A stretch of DNA of 64,000 nt, taken from positions 51,700,318 through 51,764,317 of the forward strand of contig OY747716.1 of the NCBI GenBank assembly GCA_963556495.2, written 5' to 3'. Below, piece after piece: positions 54,620 to 64,000 of the stretch; within the stretch, counting starts at the first letter, position 1, and every line of letters begins with the position of its first letter. Under the pieces are notes generated by a model. The model saw only the letters and a program-made list of their open reading frames with translations, ran no database searches and was not told where the DNA came from. This DNA comes from Valencia hispanica. Taxonomy: Eukaryota > Chordata > Actinopteri > Cyprinodontiformes > Valenciidae. The translations under genes and the position numbers were made by a program.

Positions 54620-56355
54620 TCAAAAACCAAATGGTAGCGTCGTTCCGTCTGGGAACAACCTCCGCTTGTCATAGACCACCCTGAAAGTTTTGGTAAATGA
54701 GTGATTCCTCAGATGGAACCCGTTTTTATCACGTTTGATGGAATGCTGCGGTGCTTTGAGTACCTCGCCTCTCTCACCACCCAGGTAACCGTCAACAAGT
54801 CCTGTCATTGTATCAAAATTCACCCTTTCACAGCATTCTATGGTTCGCGATATCCCCTTTGCCCTCATCACAACCTTCCCCCTGGGCTTTGTCTGATACG
54901 AGTAACTCTTTGGCCCTGCGGCAACAAACTCCTGAATGGTGTCCCCTGGTGGGAGCTCGTTTGTCAAGTCACCCAAATAGCTACCTGTCGGCAGAGAGCT
55001 CTCGCCTTCACGCACAACATAGATCACACTGTCTGTGTCAAGGTAGAGTACCCGTTCTTGGAGTTGGTGTAGGTATCTGAATAACTCTAGTCGTGCGTAA
55101 GCTGTTGTAAATGCGGCAACGAACACATTGGTGGTTTTGTTAGGGGGCGTTACACAGTTTTTGTTGTACTTCCATTGAATCATGACCATCTTGGGGTTCA
55201 GAAAGCTGAAGTATGTCACGACGAACTTCCCTGAAAACAGGAACTCAAAAAACTTGTCAGGGTGTTTAATGATTGAGGTTTGGGTTTGGTCATTTTTTTG
55301 AGCAAACTTCCCCCAAAGCGAATTCAAACACAGCTTGGCTACTTGACGTTTTGCCGGGTTTACTTTAATTTTTTCAGGGTCTAACTCTACACCCTGATTC
55401 ACCATGAAATCCTGGATGTATTTCTGTTTGTCCTCCTCGCTCTCTACACCCTCGGGATAACCTGAAGCTTCCTGCTTGGTCTTCAAAAAGGAGTTGACAT
55501 ACTTTGCAAAGATCTGATCACTATGCTGCTCAAAGTGCCACACCTCAACGATCTGATCGATTCTGTAGCCGTGTGAAAGGGCTTCTTTAACCTCTTCAGA
55601 CACCCATACACCTGTTAAAGCTCTCTCAGTGTCAGTGTGGGTGCAACTATGTGTCTGATTGTTCTCCAATGCACATGTGCGACAGAGGGTGAATACAAGC
55701 TTTCCATGATCTGTTCTGAATGGTAGAATGGGGAAATAAAGACCACGAGGTGGTGAAATGACTGCTTTGATAAATCCATAATAATTTCTAGGATCATCAA
55801 AGTTTTCCCTGATTATGATCGGGTGCCCTACAGGAAAGCTTTTCGTCTTCTGAACAAATGGGTAAAGACTACACACGTCCTGGTAAAGAACCTGCTCACC
55901 GGGGGCTGCAGAGTACCTCAACCTGACTGCACATGTACGCCCTCCAAAAAGCGCTTCACGGGGGGTAAGTGGTGCAGGAGCCTGGTAGGTCATCATGAAC
56001 TGCTTCACATCAGCGTTACTCTTCTTCATTTCTTCCCACACATGTTCCCACATCACCTCGAGCTCTATACCGTACACAGTCCTCAGCACATGCTCCCTCT
56101 CCATGGTCGCAGCGTAGAGCTGCCCATAAGGCACACCGGTCAATGGACTCTCAGCTGTTGGATAGCGACAGGTGCTGCAGCCACGATGCTCACACCCATG
56201 GAACTCAAACCCTATTTTACGCTCCCCTACCTCCAGGTAACCGTCTAAAAAGTATGATCCAATCTTTTTCTCGCCACCTCTTAGAGCATGCTGTATTCCA
56301 ACCCTCCTTGTATGTGAAACATATTCCAACCATTCAACGGAAGCTGTGGAAAACT
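54620..56355 (-). pseudogene. Protein-primed DNA polymerase B, 5'-truncated at the terminal repeat
   Basis: The open frame runs from the polB/repeat junction near 56,352 to a stop at 54,620. Polymerase motifs are complete: motif A LYQDVCSLYP, motif B KLCLNSLWGKF, motif C YLDTDSV with both catalytic Asp. A GCEHRGCSTCRYP cysteine cluster precedes motif A, as usual in this family. The 3'-5' exonuclease and everything upstream are absent: polB sequence (SVEWLEYVSH) passes straight into terminal-repeat sequence, with no ATG before it. About 570 codons remain where 1,000 or more are usual. It replicates the element from a protein primer; this copy cannot proofread and probably is not expressed as a whole protein. 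Confidence 0.93.
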
Positions 56356-56408
56356 TTAGTAGTTTGATAGATTTCTTATTTCCAGCTTAAAGCAACCAGG
56401 GTAAGCTA

Positions 56409-56855
56409 CTAAAAGAGGGTAGGACCTGTTTGTAACAAATTTTGCTGGGAATAAAACATATTTTGCTTTATAGCATCTACACCTAAACACTGGTGCTCCT
56501 GCTGACTGCCTCCCATTTTGCAAGAGTTACATTGTTTCCGCAGTAAAGATATGCAGGCATAACCCATAAAATGGTTTAGAGCAGTTTTAATAGCACTGTT
56601 GACTGCGGTAGGTATCCAGTTCTCAATTTCCTCCATTTGATTCTCTTGATCCAGGAAGGAAATCGGAGTCTCGCTTAAAAGAGGAAAGTCTTCTGTAAAA
56701 GCCAATGTCAGATTTTTGTCCAGAGTTGTAGAGGTTGATTTATCGCACATTGAGCGTGTCGTCACGGATGGAATCCCATTTGACAATTCAGATAAAAGAA
56801 CAGAAGTTTCCTCATCAAGTTCTTCATTTTTAAATTTAACTCTTTTTAGGTCCAT
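56409..56855 (-). CDS. Terminal-repeat protein, right copy (unknown function)
   Basis: Inverted duplicate of the gene at 47,158-47,604, 148 residues from the matching ATG at 56,855 and open further upstream to 56,915. It keeps the frame, the acidic N-terminus and the CxxC...HxC module (CNSCKMGGSQQEHQCL). It differs from the left copy at six residues, all outside the Cys/His ligands. It faces inward like the left copy and has its own TATA box at 57,080-57,087. It takes the place where the start of polB would normally be. Confidence 0.6.
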   Translation of the reverse strand: MDLKRVKFKNEELDEETSVLLSELSNGIPSVTTRSMCDKSTSTTLDKNLTLAFTEDFPLLSETPISFLDQENQMEEIENWIPTAVNSAIKTALNHFMGYACISLLRKQCNSCKMGGSQQEHQCLGVDAIKQNMFYSQQNLLQTGPTLF

Positions 56856-57079
56856 GGTTGGAGTTGAGGCAGAAGAGGCTATATGCTTGGACTCAGCTCT
56901 GACGCGGTCTGACAATGACGCGGGCTTCTGGGATTCCCCTCGAATGAAGCCGGTGATACAGTCTTCGTGAAACCGCTGTTTTCATTGTTCGTCGCAGCAC
57001 CGCGCTCCGTGTCCTTAAGGTCGGATTGTTGAATGAGGTCCTTCCAGCATGCTGTAGAGATTAACCGTTTTCCGACAGC

Positions 57080-57087
57080 CTTTTATA
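57080..57087 (-). promoter_or_regulatory. TATA box of the right terminal gene
   Basis: TATAAAAG on the minus strand, the mirror of 46,953-46,960, within the right inverted repeat. Confidence 0.55.
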
Positions 57088-57164
57088 CAGGTAAATGCCA
57101 CCCGGTGGTCGGAAGGGGCGTGGTCTCATTTGCATTTTGACAGCTAGTGGTCTATACTTTCTCT

Positions 57165-60100
57165 GCTGTGCATAGGCTCGTTGGACAGGTCTATTTCTGC
57201 TGAAGACACCAGTATTTGTCCTATTGCTGTGGGCTTTAAACTCACCAAGTTATGCTGTTTTGAAAAGTGGCAGCTGCTTTAAGTTACCATTAAAAGTAAC
57301 GTCGGATTTTCTGAAGCTGTACATTTCAGTTGTTATCTCAGTTGTTACTTGGTCTAGAAAGCTGTGCATAGGCTCGTTGGACAGGTCTATTTCTGCTGAA
57401 GACACCAGTATTTGTCCCATTGCTGTGGGCTTTAAACTCACCAAGTTATGCATTTTTGAAATGTTGCTCTGCTGTAAATTAAACGTAACGTCGGATTTTC
57501 TGAAGCTGTACATTTCAGTTGTTATCTCAGTTGTTACTTGGTCTAGAAAGCTGTGCATAGGCTCGTTGGAAAGGTCTATTTCTGCTGAAGACACCAGTGT
57601 TTGTCCCATTGCTGTGGGCTTTAAACTCACCAAGTTATGCATTTTTGAAATGTTGTTCTGCTGTAAAATAAAAGTAACGTCGGATTTTCTGAAGCTGTAC
57701 ATTTCAGTTGTTATCTCAGTTGTTACTTGGTCTAGAAAGCTGTGCATAGGCTCGTTGGAAAGGTCTATTTATGCTGAAGACACCAGTATTTGTCTCATTG
57801 CTGTGGGCTTTAAACTCACCAAGTTATGCTGTTTGGAAATGTGGCAGCTGCTTTAAGTTACCATTAAAAGTAACGTCGGATTTTCTGAAGCTGTACATTT
57901 CAGTTGTTATCTCAGTTGTTACTTGGTCTAGAAAGCTGTGCATAGGCTCGTTGGAAATGTCTATTTATGCTGAAGACACCAGTATTTGTCTCATTGCTGT
58001 GGGCTTTAAACTCACCAAGTTATGCTGTTTTTAAATGTGGCAGCTGCTTTAAGTTACCATTAAAAGTAACGTCGGATTTTCTGAAGCTGTACATTTCAGT
58101 TGTTATCTCAGTTGTTACTTGGTCTAGAAAGTTGTGCATAGGCTCGTTGGAAAGGTCTATTTCTGCTGAAGACACCAGTATTTGTCTCATTGCTGTGGGC
58201 TTTAAACTCACCAAGTTATGCTGTTTTTAAATGTGGCAGCTGCTTTAAGTTACCATTAAAAGTAACGTCGGATTTTCTGAAGCTGTACATTTCAGTTGTT
58301 ATCTCAGTTGTTACTTGGTCTAGAAAGCTGTGCATAGGCTCGTTGGAAAGGTCTATTTATGCTGAAGACACCAGTATTTGTCCCATTGCTGTGGGCTTTA
58401 AACTCACCAAGTTATGCATTTTTGAAATGTTGCTCTGCTGTAAATTAAAAGTAACGTCGGATTTTCTGAAGCTGTACATTTCAGTTGTTATCTCAGTTGT
58501 TACTTGGTCTAGAAAGCTGTGCATAGGCTCGTTGGAAAGGTCTATTTATGCTGAAGACACCAGTATTTGTCCCATTGCTGTGGGCTTTAAACTCACCAAG
58601 TTATGCATTTTTGAAATGTTGCTCTGCTGTAAATTAAAAGTAACGTCGGATTTTCTGAAGCTGTACATTTCAGTTGTTATCTCAGTTGTTACTTGGTCTA
58701 GAAAGCTGTGCATAGGCTCGTTGGAAATGTCTATTTATGCTGAAGACACCAGTATTTGTCTCATTGCTGTGGGCTTTAAACTCACCAAGTTATGCTGTTT
58801 TTAAATGTGGCAGCTGCTTTAAGTTACCATTAAAAGTAACGTCGGATTTTCTGAAGCTGTACATTTCAGTTGTTATCTCAGTTGTTACTTGGTCTAGAAA
58901 GCTGTGCATAGGCTCGTTGGAAAGGTCTATTTCTGCTGAAGACACCAGTATTTGTCTCATTGCTGTGGGCTTTAAACTCACCAAGTTATGCTGTTTTTAA
59001 ATGTGGCAGCTGCTTTAAGTTACCATTAAAAGTAACGTCGGATTTTCTGAAGCTGTACATTTCAGTTGTTATCTCAGTTGTTACTTGGTCTAGAAAGTTG
59101 TGCATAGGCTCGTTGGAAAGGTCTATTTCTGCTGAAGACACCAGTATTTGTCTCATTGCTGTGGGCTTTAAACTCACCAAGTTATGCTGTTTTTAAATGT
59201 GGCAGCTGCTTTAAGTTACCATTAAAAGTAACGTCGGATTTTCTGAAGCTGTACATTTCAGTTGTTATCTCAGTTGTTACTTGGTCTAGAAAGCTGTGCA
59301 TAGGCTCGTTGGAAAGGTCTATTTCTGCTGAAGACACCAGTATTTGTCCCATTGCTGTGGGCTTTAAACTCACCAAGTTATGCATTTTTGAAATGTTGCT
59401 CTGCTGTAAATTAAAAGTAACGTCGGATTTTCTGAAGCTGTACATTTCAGTTGTTATCTCAGTTGTTACTTGGTCTAGAAAGCTGTGCATAGGCTCGTTG
59501 GAAAGGTCTATTTATGCTGAAGACACCAGTATTTGTCCCATTGCTGTGGGCTTTAAACTCACCAAGTTATGCATTTTTGAAATGTTGCTCTGCTGTAAAT
59601 TAAAAGTAACGTCGGATTTTCTGAAGCTGTACATTTCAGTTGTTATCTCAGTTGTTACTTGGTCTAGAAAGCTGTGCATAGGCTCGTTGGAAAGGTCTAT
59701 TTCTGCTGAAGACACCAGTATTTGTCTCATTGCTGTGGGCTTTAAACTCACCAAGTTATGCTGTTTTTAAATGTGGCAGCTGCTTTAAGTTACCATTAAA
59801 AGTAACGTCGGATTTTCTGAAGCTGTACATTTCAGTTGTTATCTCAGTTGTTACTTGGTCTAGAAAGCTGTGCATAGGCTCGTTGGAAAGGTCTATTTCT
59901 GCTGAAGACACCAGTATTTGTCCCATTGCTGTGGGCTTTAAACTCACCAAGTTATGCTGTTTTTGAAATGTGGCAGCTGCTTTAAGTTACCATTAAAAGT
60001 AACGTCGGATTTTCTGAAGCTGTACATTTCAGTTGTTATCTCAGTTGTTACTTGGTCTAGAAAGCTGTGCATAGGCTCGTTGGAAAGGTCTATTTCTGCT

Positions 60101-63100
60101 GAAGACACCAGTATTTGTCTCATTGCTGTGGGCTTTAAACTCACCAAGTTATGCTGTTTTTAAATGTGGCAGCTGCTTTAAGTTACCATTAAAAGTAACG
60201 TCGGATTTTCTGAAGCTGTACATTTCAGTTGTTATCTCAGTTGTTACTTGGTCTAGAAAGCTGTGCATAGGCTCGTTGGAAAGGTCTATTTATGCTGAAG
60301 ACACCAGTATTTGTCCCATTGCTGTGGGCTTTAAACTCACCAAGTTATGCATTTTTGAAATGTTGCTCTGCTGTAAATTAAAAGTAACGTCGGATTTTCT
60401 GAAGCTGTACATTTCAGTTGTTATCTCAGTTGTTACTTGGTCTAGAAAGCTGTGCATAGGCTCGTTGGAAAGGTCTATTTCTGCTGAAGACACCAGTATT
60501 TGTCTCATTGCTGTGGGCTTTAAACTCACCAAGTTATGCTGTTTTTAAATGTGGCAGCTGCTTTAAGTTACCATTAAAAGTAACGTCGGATTTTCTGAAG
60601 CTGTACATTTCAGTTGTTATCTCAGTTGTTACTTGGTCTAGAAAGCTGTGCATAGGCTCGTTGGAAAGGTCTATTTCTGCTGAAGACACCAGTATTTGTC
60701 CCATTGCTGTGGGCTTTAAACTCACCAAGTTATGCTGTTTTTGAAATGTGGCAGCTGCTTTAAGTTACCATTAAAAGTAACGTCGGATTTTCTGAAGCTG
60801 TACATTTCAGTTGTTATCTCAGTTGTTACTTGGTCTAGAAAGCTGTGCATAGGCTCGTTGGAAAGGTCTATTTATGCTGAAGACACCAGTATTTGTCCCA
60901 TTGCTGTGGGCTTTAAACTCACCAAGTTATGCATTTTTGAAATGTTGCTCTGCTGTAAATTAAAAGTAACGTCGGATTTTCTGAAGCTGTACATTTCAGT
61001 TGTTATCTCAGTTGTTACTTGGTCTAGAAAGCTGTGCATAGGCTCGTTGGAAAGGTCTATTTATGCTGAAGACACCAGTATTTGTCTCATTGCTGTGGGC
61101 TTTAAACTCACCAAGTTATGCTGTTTTTAAATGTGGCAGCTGCTTTAAGTTACCATTAAAAGTAACGTCGGATCTTCTGAAGCTGTACATTTCAGTTGTT
61201 ATCTCAGTTGTTACTTGGTCTAGAAAGCTGTGCATAAGGCTCGTTGGAAAGGTCTATTTCTGCTGAAGACACCAGTATTTGTCTCATTGCTGTGGGCTTT
61301 AAACTCACCAAGTTATGCTGTTTTTAAATGTGGCAGCTGCTTTAAGTTACCATTAAAAGTAACGTCGGATTTTCTGAAGCTGTACATTTCAGTTGTTATC
61401 TCAGTTGTTACTTGGTCTAGAAAGCTGTGCATAGGCTCGTTGGAAAGGTCTATTTATGCTGAAGACACCAGTATTTGTCCCATTGCTGTGGGCTTTAAAC
61501 TCACCAAGTTATGCATTTTTGAAATGTTGCTCTGCTGTAAATTAAAAGTAACGTCGGATTTTCTGAAGCTGTACATTTCAGTTGTTATCTCAGTTGTTAC
61601 TTGGTCTAGAAAGCTGTGCATAGGCTCGTTGGAAAGGTCTATTTATGCTGAAGACACCAGTATTTGTCCCATTGCTGTGGGCTTTAAACTCACCAAGTTA
61701 TGCATTTTTGAAATGTTGCTCTGCTGTAAATTAAAAGTAACGTCGGATTTTCTGAAGCTGTACATTTCAGTTGTTATCTCAGTTGTTACTTGGTCTAGAA
61801 AGCTGTGCATAGGCTCGTTGGAAAGGTCTATTTCTGCTGAAGACACCAGTATTTGTCTCATTGCTGTGGGCTTTAAACTCACCAAGTTATGCTGTTTTTA
61901 AATGTGGCAGCTGCTTTAAGTTACCATTAAAAGTAACGTCGGATTTTCTGAAGCTGTACATTTCAGTTGTTATCTCAGTTGTTACTTGGTCTAGAAAGCT
62001 GTGCATAGGCTCGTTGGAAAGGTCTATTTATGCTGAAGACACCAGTATTTGTCCCATTGCTGTGGGCTTTAAACTCACCAAGTTATGCATTTTTGAAATG
62101 TTGCTCTGCTGTAAATTAAAAGTAACGTCGGATTTTCTGAAGCTGTACATTTCAGTTGTTATCTCAGTTGTTACTTGGTCTAGAAAGCTGTGCATAGGCT
62201 CGTTGGAAAGGTCTATTTATGCTGAAGACACCAGTATTTGTCTCATTGCTGTGGGCTTTAAACTCACCAAGTTATGCTGTTTTTAAATGTGGCAGCTGCT
62301 GTAAGTTACCATTAAAAGTAACGTCGGATTTTCTGAAGCTGTACATTTCAGTTGTTATCTCAGTTGTTACTTGGTCTAGAAAGTTGTGCATAGGCTCGTT
62401 GGAAAGGTCTATTTCTGCTGAAGACACCAGTATTTGTCTCATTGCTGTGGGCTTTAAACTCACCAAGTTATGCTGTTTTTAAATGTGGCAGCTGCTTTAA
62501 GTTACCATTAAAAGTAACGTCGGATTTTCTGAAGCTGTACATTTCAGTTGTTATCTCAGTTGTTACTTGGTCTAGAAAGCTGTGCATAGGCTCGTTGGAA
62601 AGGTCTATTTATGCTGAAGACACCAGTATTTGTCCCATTGCTGTGGGCTTTAAACTCACCAAGTTATGCATTTTTGAAATGTTGCTCTGCTGTAAATTAA
62701 AAGTAACGTCGGATTTTCTGAAGCTGTACATTTCAGTTGTTATCTCAGTTGTTACTTGGTCTAGAAAGCTGTGCATAGGCTCGTTGGAAAGGTCTATTTA
62801 TGCTGAAGACACCAGTATTTGTCCCATTGCTGTGGGCTTTAAACTCACCAAGTTATGCATTTTTGAAATGTTGCTCTGCTGTAAATTAAAAGTAACGTCG
62901 GATTTTCTGAAGCTGTACATTTCAGTTGTTATCTCAGTTGTTACTTGGTCTAGAAAGCTGTGCATAGGCTCGTTGGAAAGGTCTATTTATGCTGAAGACA
63001 CCAGTATTTGTCTCATTGCTGTGGGCTTTAAACTCACCAAGTTATGCTGTTTTTAAATGTGGCAGCTGCTTTAAGTTACCATTAAAAGTAACGTCGGATT

Positions 63101-64000
63101 TTCTGAAGCTGTACATTTCAGTTGTTATCTCAGTTGTTACTTGGTCTAGAAAGTTGTGCATAGGCTCGTTGGAAAGGTCTATTTCTGCTGAAGACACCAG
63201 TATTTGTCTCATTGCTGTGGGCTTTAAACTCACCAAGTTATGCTGTTTTTAAATGTGGCAGCTGCTTTAAGTTACCATTAAAAGTAACGTCGGATTTTCT
63301 GAAGCTGTACATTTCAGTTGTTATCTCAGTTGTTACTTGGTCTAGAAAGCTGTGCATAGGCTCGTTGGAAAGGTCTATTTATGCTGAAGACACCAGTATT
63401 TGTCCCATTGCTGTGGGCTTTAAACTCACCAAGTTATGCATTTTTGAAATGTTGCTCTGCTGTAAATTAAAAGTAACGTCGGATTTTCTGAAGCTGTACA
63501 TTTCAGTTGTTATCTCAGTTGTTACTTGGTCTAGAAAGTTGTGCATAGGCTCGTTGGAAAGGTCTATTTCTGCTGAAGACACCAGTATTTGTCCCATTGC
63601 TGTGGGCTTTAAACTCACCAAGTTATGCATTTTTGAAATGTTGCTCTGCTGTAAATTAAAAGTAACGTCGGATTTTCTGAAGCTGTACATTTCAGTTGTT
63701 ATCTCAGTTGTTACTTGGTCTAGAAAGCTGTGCATAGGCTCGTTGGAAAGGTCTATTTATGCTGAAGACACCAGTATTTGTCTCATTGCTGTGGGCTTTA
63801 AACTCACCAAGTTATGCTGTTTTTAAATGTGGCAGCTGCTTTAAGTTACCATTAAAAGTAACGTCGGATTTTCTGAAGCTGTACATTTCAGTTGTTATCT
63901 CAGTTGTTACTTGGTCTAGAAAGCTGTGCATAGGCTCGTTGGAAAGGTCTATTTATGCTGAAGACACCAGTATTTGTCCCATTGCTGTGGGCTTTAAACT
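57165..64000. repeat. Satellite array of 196-bp and 189-bp monomers (about 35 units, continues past the window)
   Basis: Taking CATAGGCTCGTTGG as unit start, starts fall at 57,171, 57,367, 57,556, 57,745, 57,941, 58,137, 58,333, 58,522, 58,711, 58,907, 59,103 and so on, giving spacings of only 196 or 189 bp. Type A (196 bp) has TATGCTGTTTTTAAATGTGG with CAGCTGCTTTAAGTTACCAT. Type B (189 bp) has TATGCATTTTTGAAATGTTG with CTCTGCTGTAAATT. The rest of the monomer is nearly identical. Type order is irregular (A BB AAA BB AAA BB AAA B AA B AA BB A B AA BB AA BB A). The first unit next to the Maverick is the most diverged. Confidence 0.95.

Larger units (their letters stand above)
46758..57107. mobile_element. 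Maverick/Polinton (adintovirus-like) element, about 10.3 kb
   Basis: Long inverted repeats (46,933-47,661 and 56,352-57,107) bracket a retroviral-type integrase, protein-primed PolB, packaging ATPase, adenain-like protease and capsid genes, the defining Polinton set. Genes form two convergent blocks meeting near 53,310. At 10.3 kb it is shorter than the usual 15-20 kb, partly because the 5' half of polB is missing. Lesions in capsid and protease genes make it inactive. The outer limits are uncertain: no 6-bp target duplication could be found, and the left end may reach into the minisatellite at 45.5 kb. Confidence 0.92.
56352..57107 (-). repeat. Right terminal inverted repeat of the Maverick (756 bp)
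   Basis: Inverted match of 46,933-47,661, differing by a 27-bp block near 56,978-57,004 and by a low rate of substitutions (six amino-acid changes over the 168-codon open frame). The inner end fuses to truncated polB; the outer end stops 57 bp before the satellite array. Confidence 0.9.

Noticed and set aside
57224..63826. Many open frames of 64 to 223 codons on both strands in the satellite
   Set aside because: The 189-bp monomer is a multiple of three and carries few stops, so frames stay open by repetition. Half of the units have a TAA in the minus frame, and the 196-bp monomer shifts every frame. No start context, domain or coding-type substitution pattern.
57165..64000. CRISPR-like array
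   Set aside because: Repeats are head-to-tail monomers of about 190 bp without unique spacers, in an animal genome.

Overview
This window is nuclear DNA of a teleost fish, very probably a spiny-rayed one. The evidence is two exons of the animal gene lasp1 with proper splice sites, plus a transposon mix typical of fish: Rex3/RTE, Rex1-like, L2/CR1-like and L1 LINEs, Tc1 elements, hAT MITEs, a tRNA-derived SINE, a Penelope relic and a Maverick/Polinton. There is no bacterial gene organisation. All protein-coding capacity apart from lasp1 belongs to mobile elements.

Layout. 1-2,020: 5' half of an L2/CR1-type LINE on the minus strand, with an SGNH-esterase ORF1 and the start of ORF2. 2,741-5,806: a nearly full-length but decayed Rex3/RTE LINE, minus strand. 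7,282-8,108, 14,608-15,026 and 33,067-34,191: hAT MITEs, each with an exact 8-bp target duplication. 13,140-14,228 and 17,265-19,560: broken L2-type LINEs. 20,673-20,767 and 37,498-37,566: lasp1 exon 2 and coding exon 1 on the minus strand, separated by a 16.7-kb intron. That intron holds an almost complete L1 (about 21.6-28.3 kb, antisense to the gene), a Tc1 element, a Penelope remnant, a hAT MITE with a SINE nested in it, and a large (TAA)n/(TTA)n palindrome 34 bp from the exon 1 splice donor. 39,631-41,116: a second Tc1 element. 44,098-44,739: a Rex1-like RT relic. 45,488-46,395: two minisatellites.

46.8-57.1 kb is a Maverick/Polinton (adintovirus-like). On the plus strand it carries two paralogous genes of unknown function, then integrase, a minor-capsid candidate, a basic core-like protein, a double-jelly-roll major capsid candidate (two frameshifts) and an adenain-type protease (one in-frame stop). 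Convergent on the minus strand are two small virion-like proteins, the packaging ATPase and a 5'-truncated protein-primed DNA polymerase B. The long terminal inverted repeats each carry a complete copy of the first unknown gene, so the element is bracketed by two inward-facing copies. The gene just inside the left repeat is a diverged paralogue sharing a CxxC...HxC module, and its upstream region is a direct duplication. This terminal gene family is the most unusual feature here.

57,165-64,000 (and beyond) is a satellite array built from two related monomers of 196 and 189 bp in an irregular higher-order order. It abuts the right end of the Maverick and runs off the window. Its many apparent reading frames are a by-product of the repeat.
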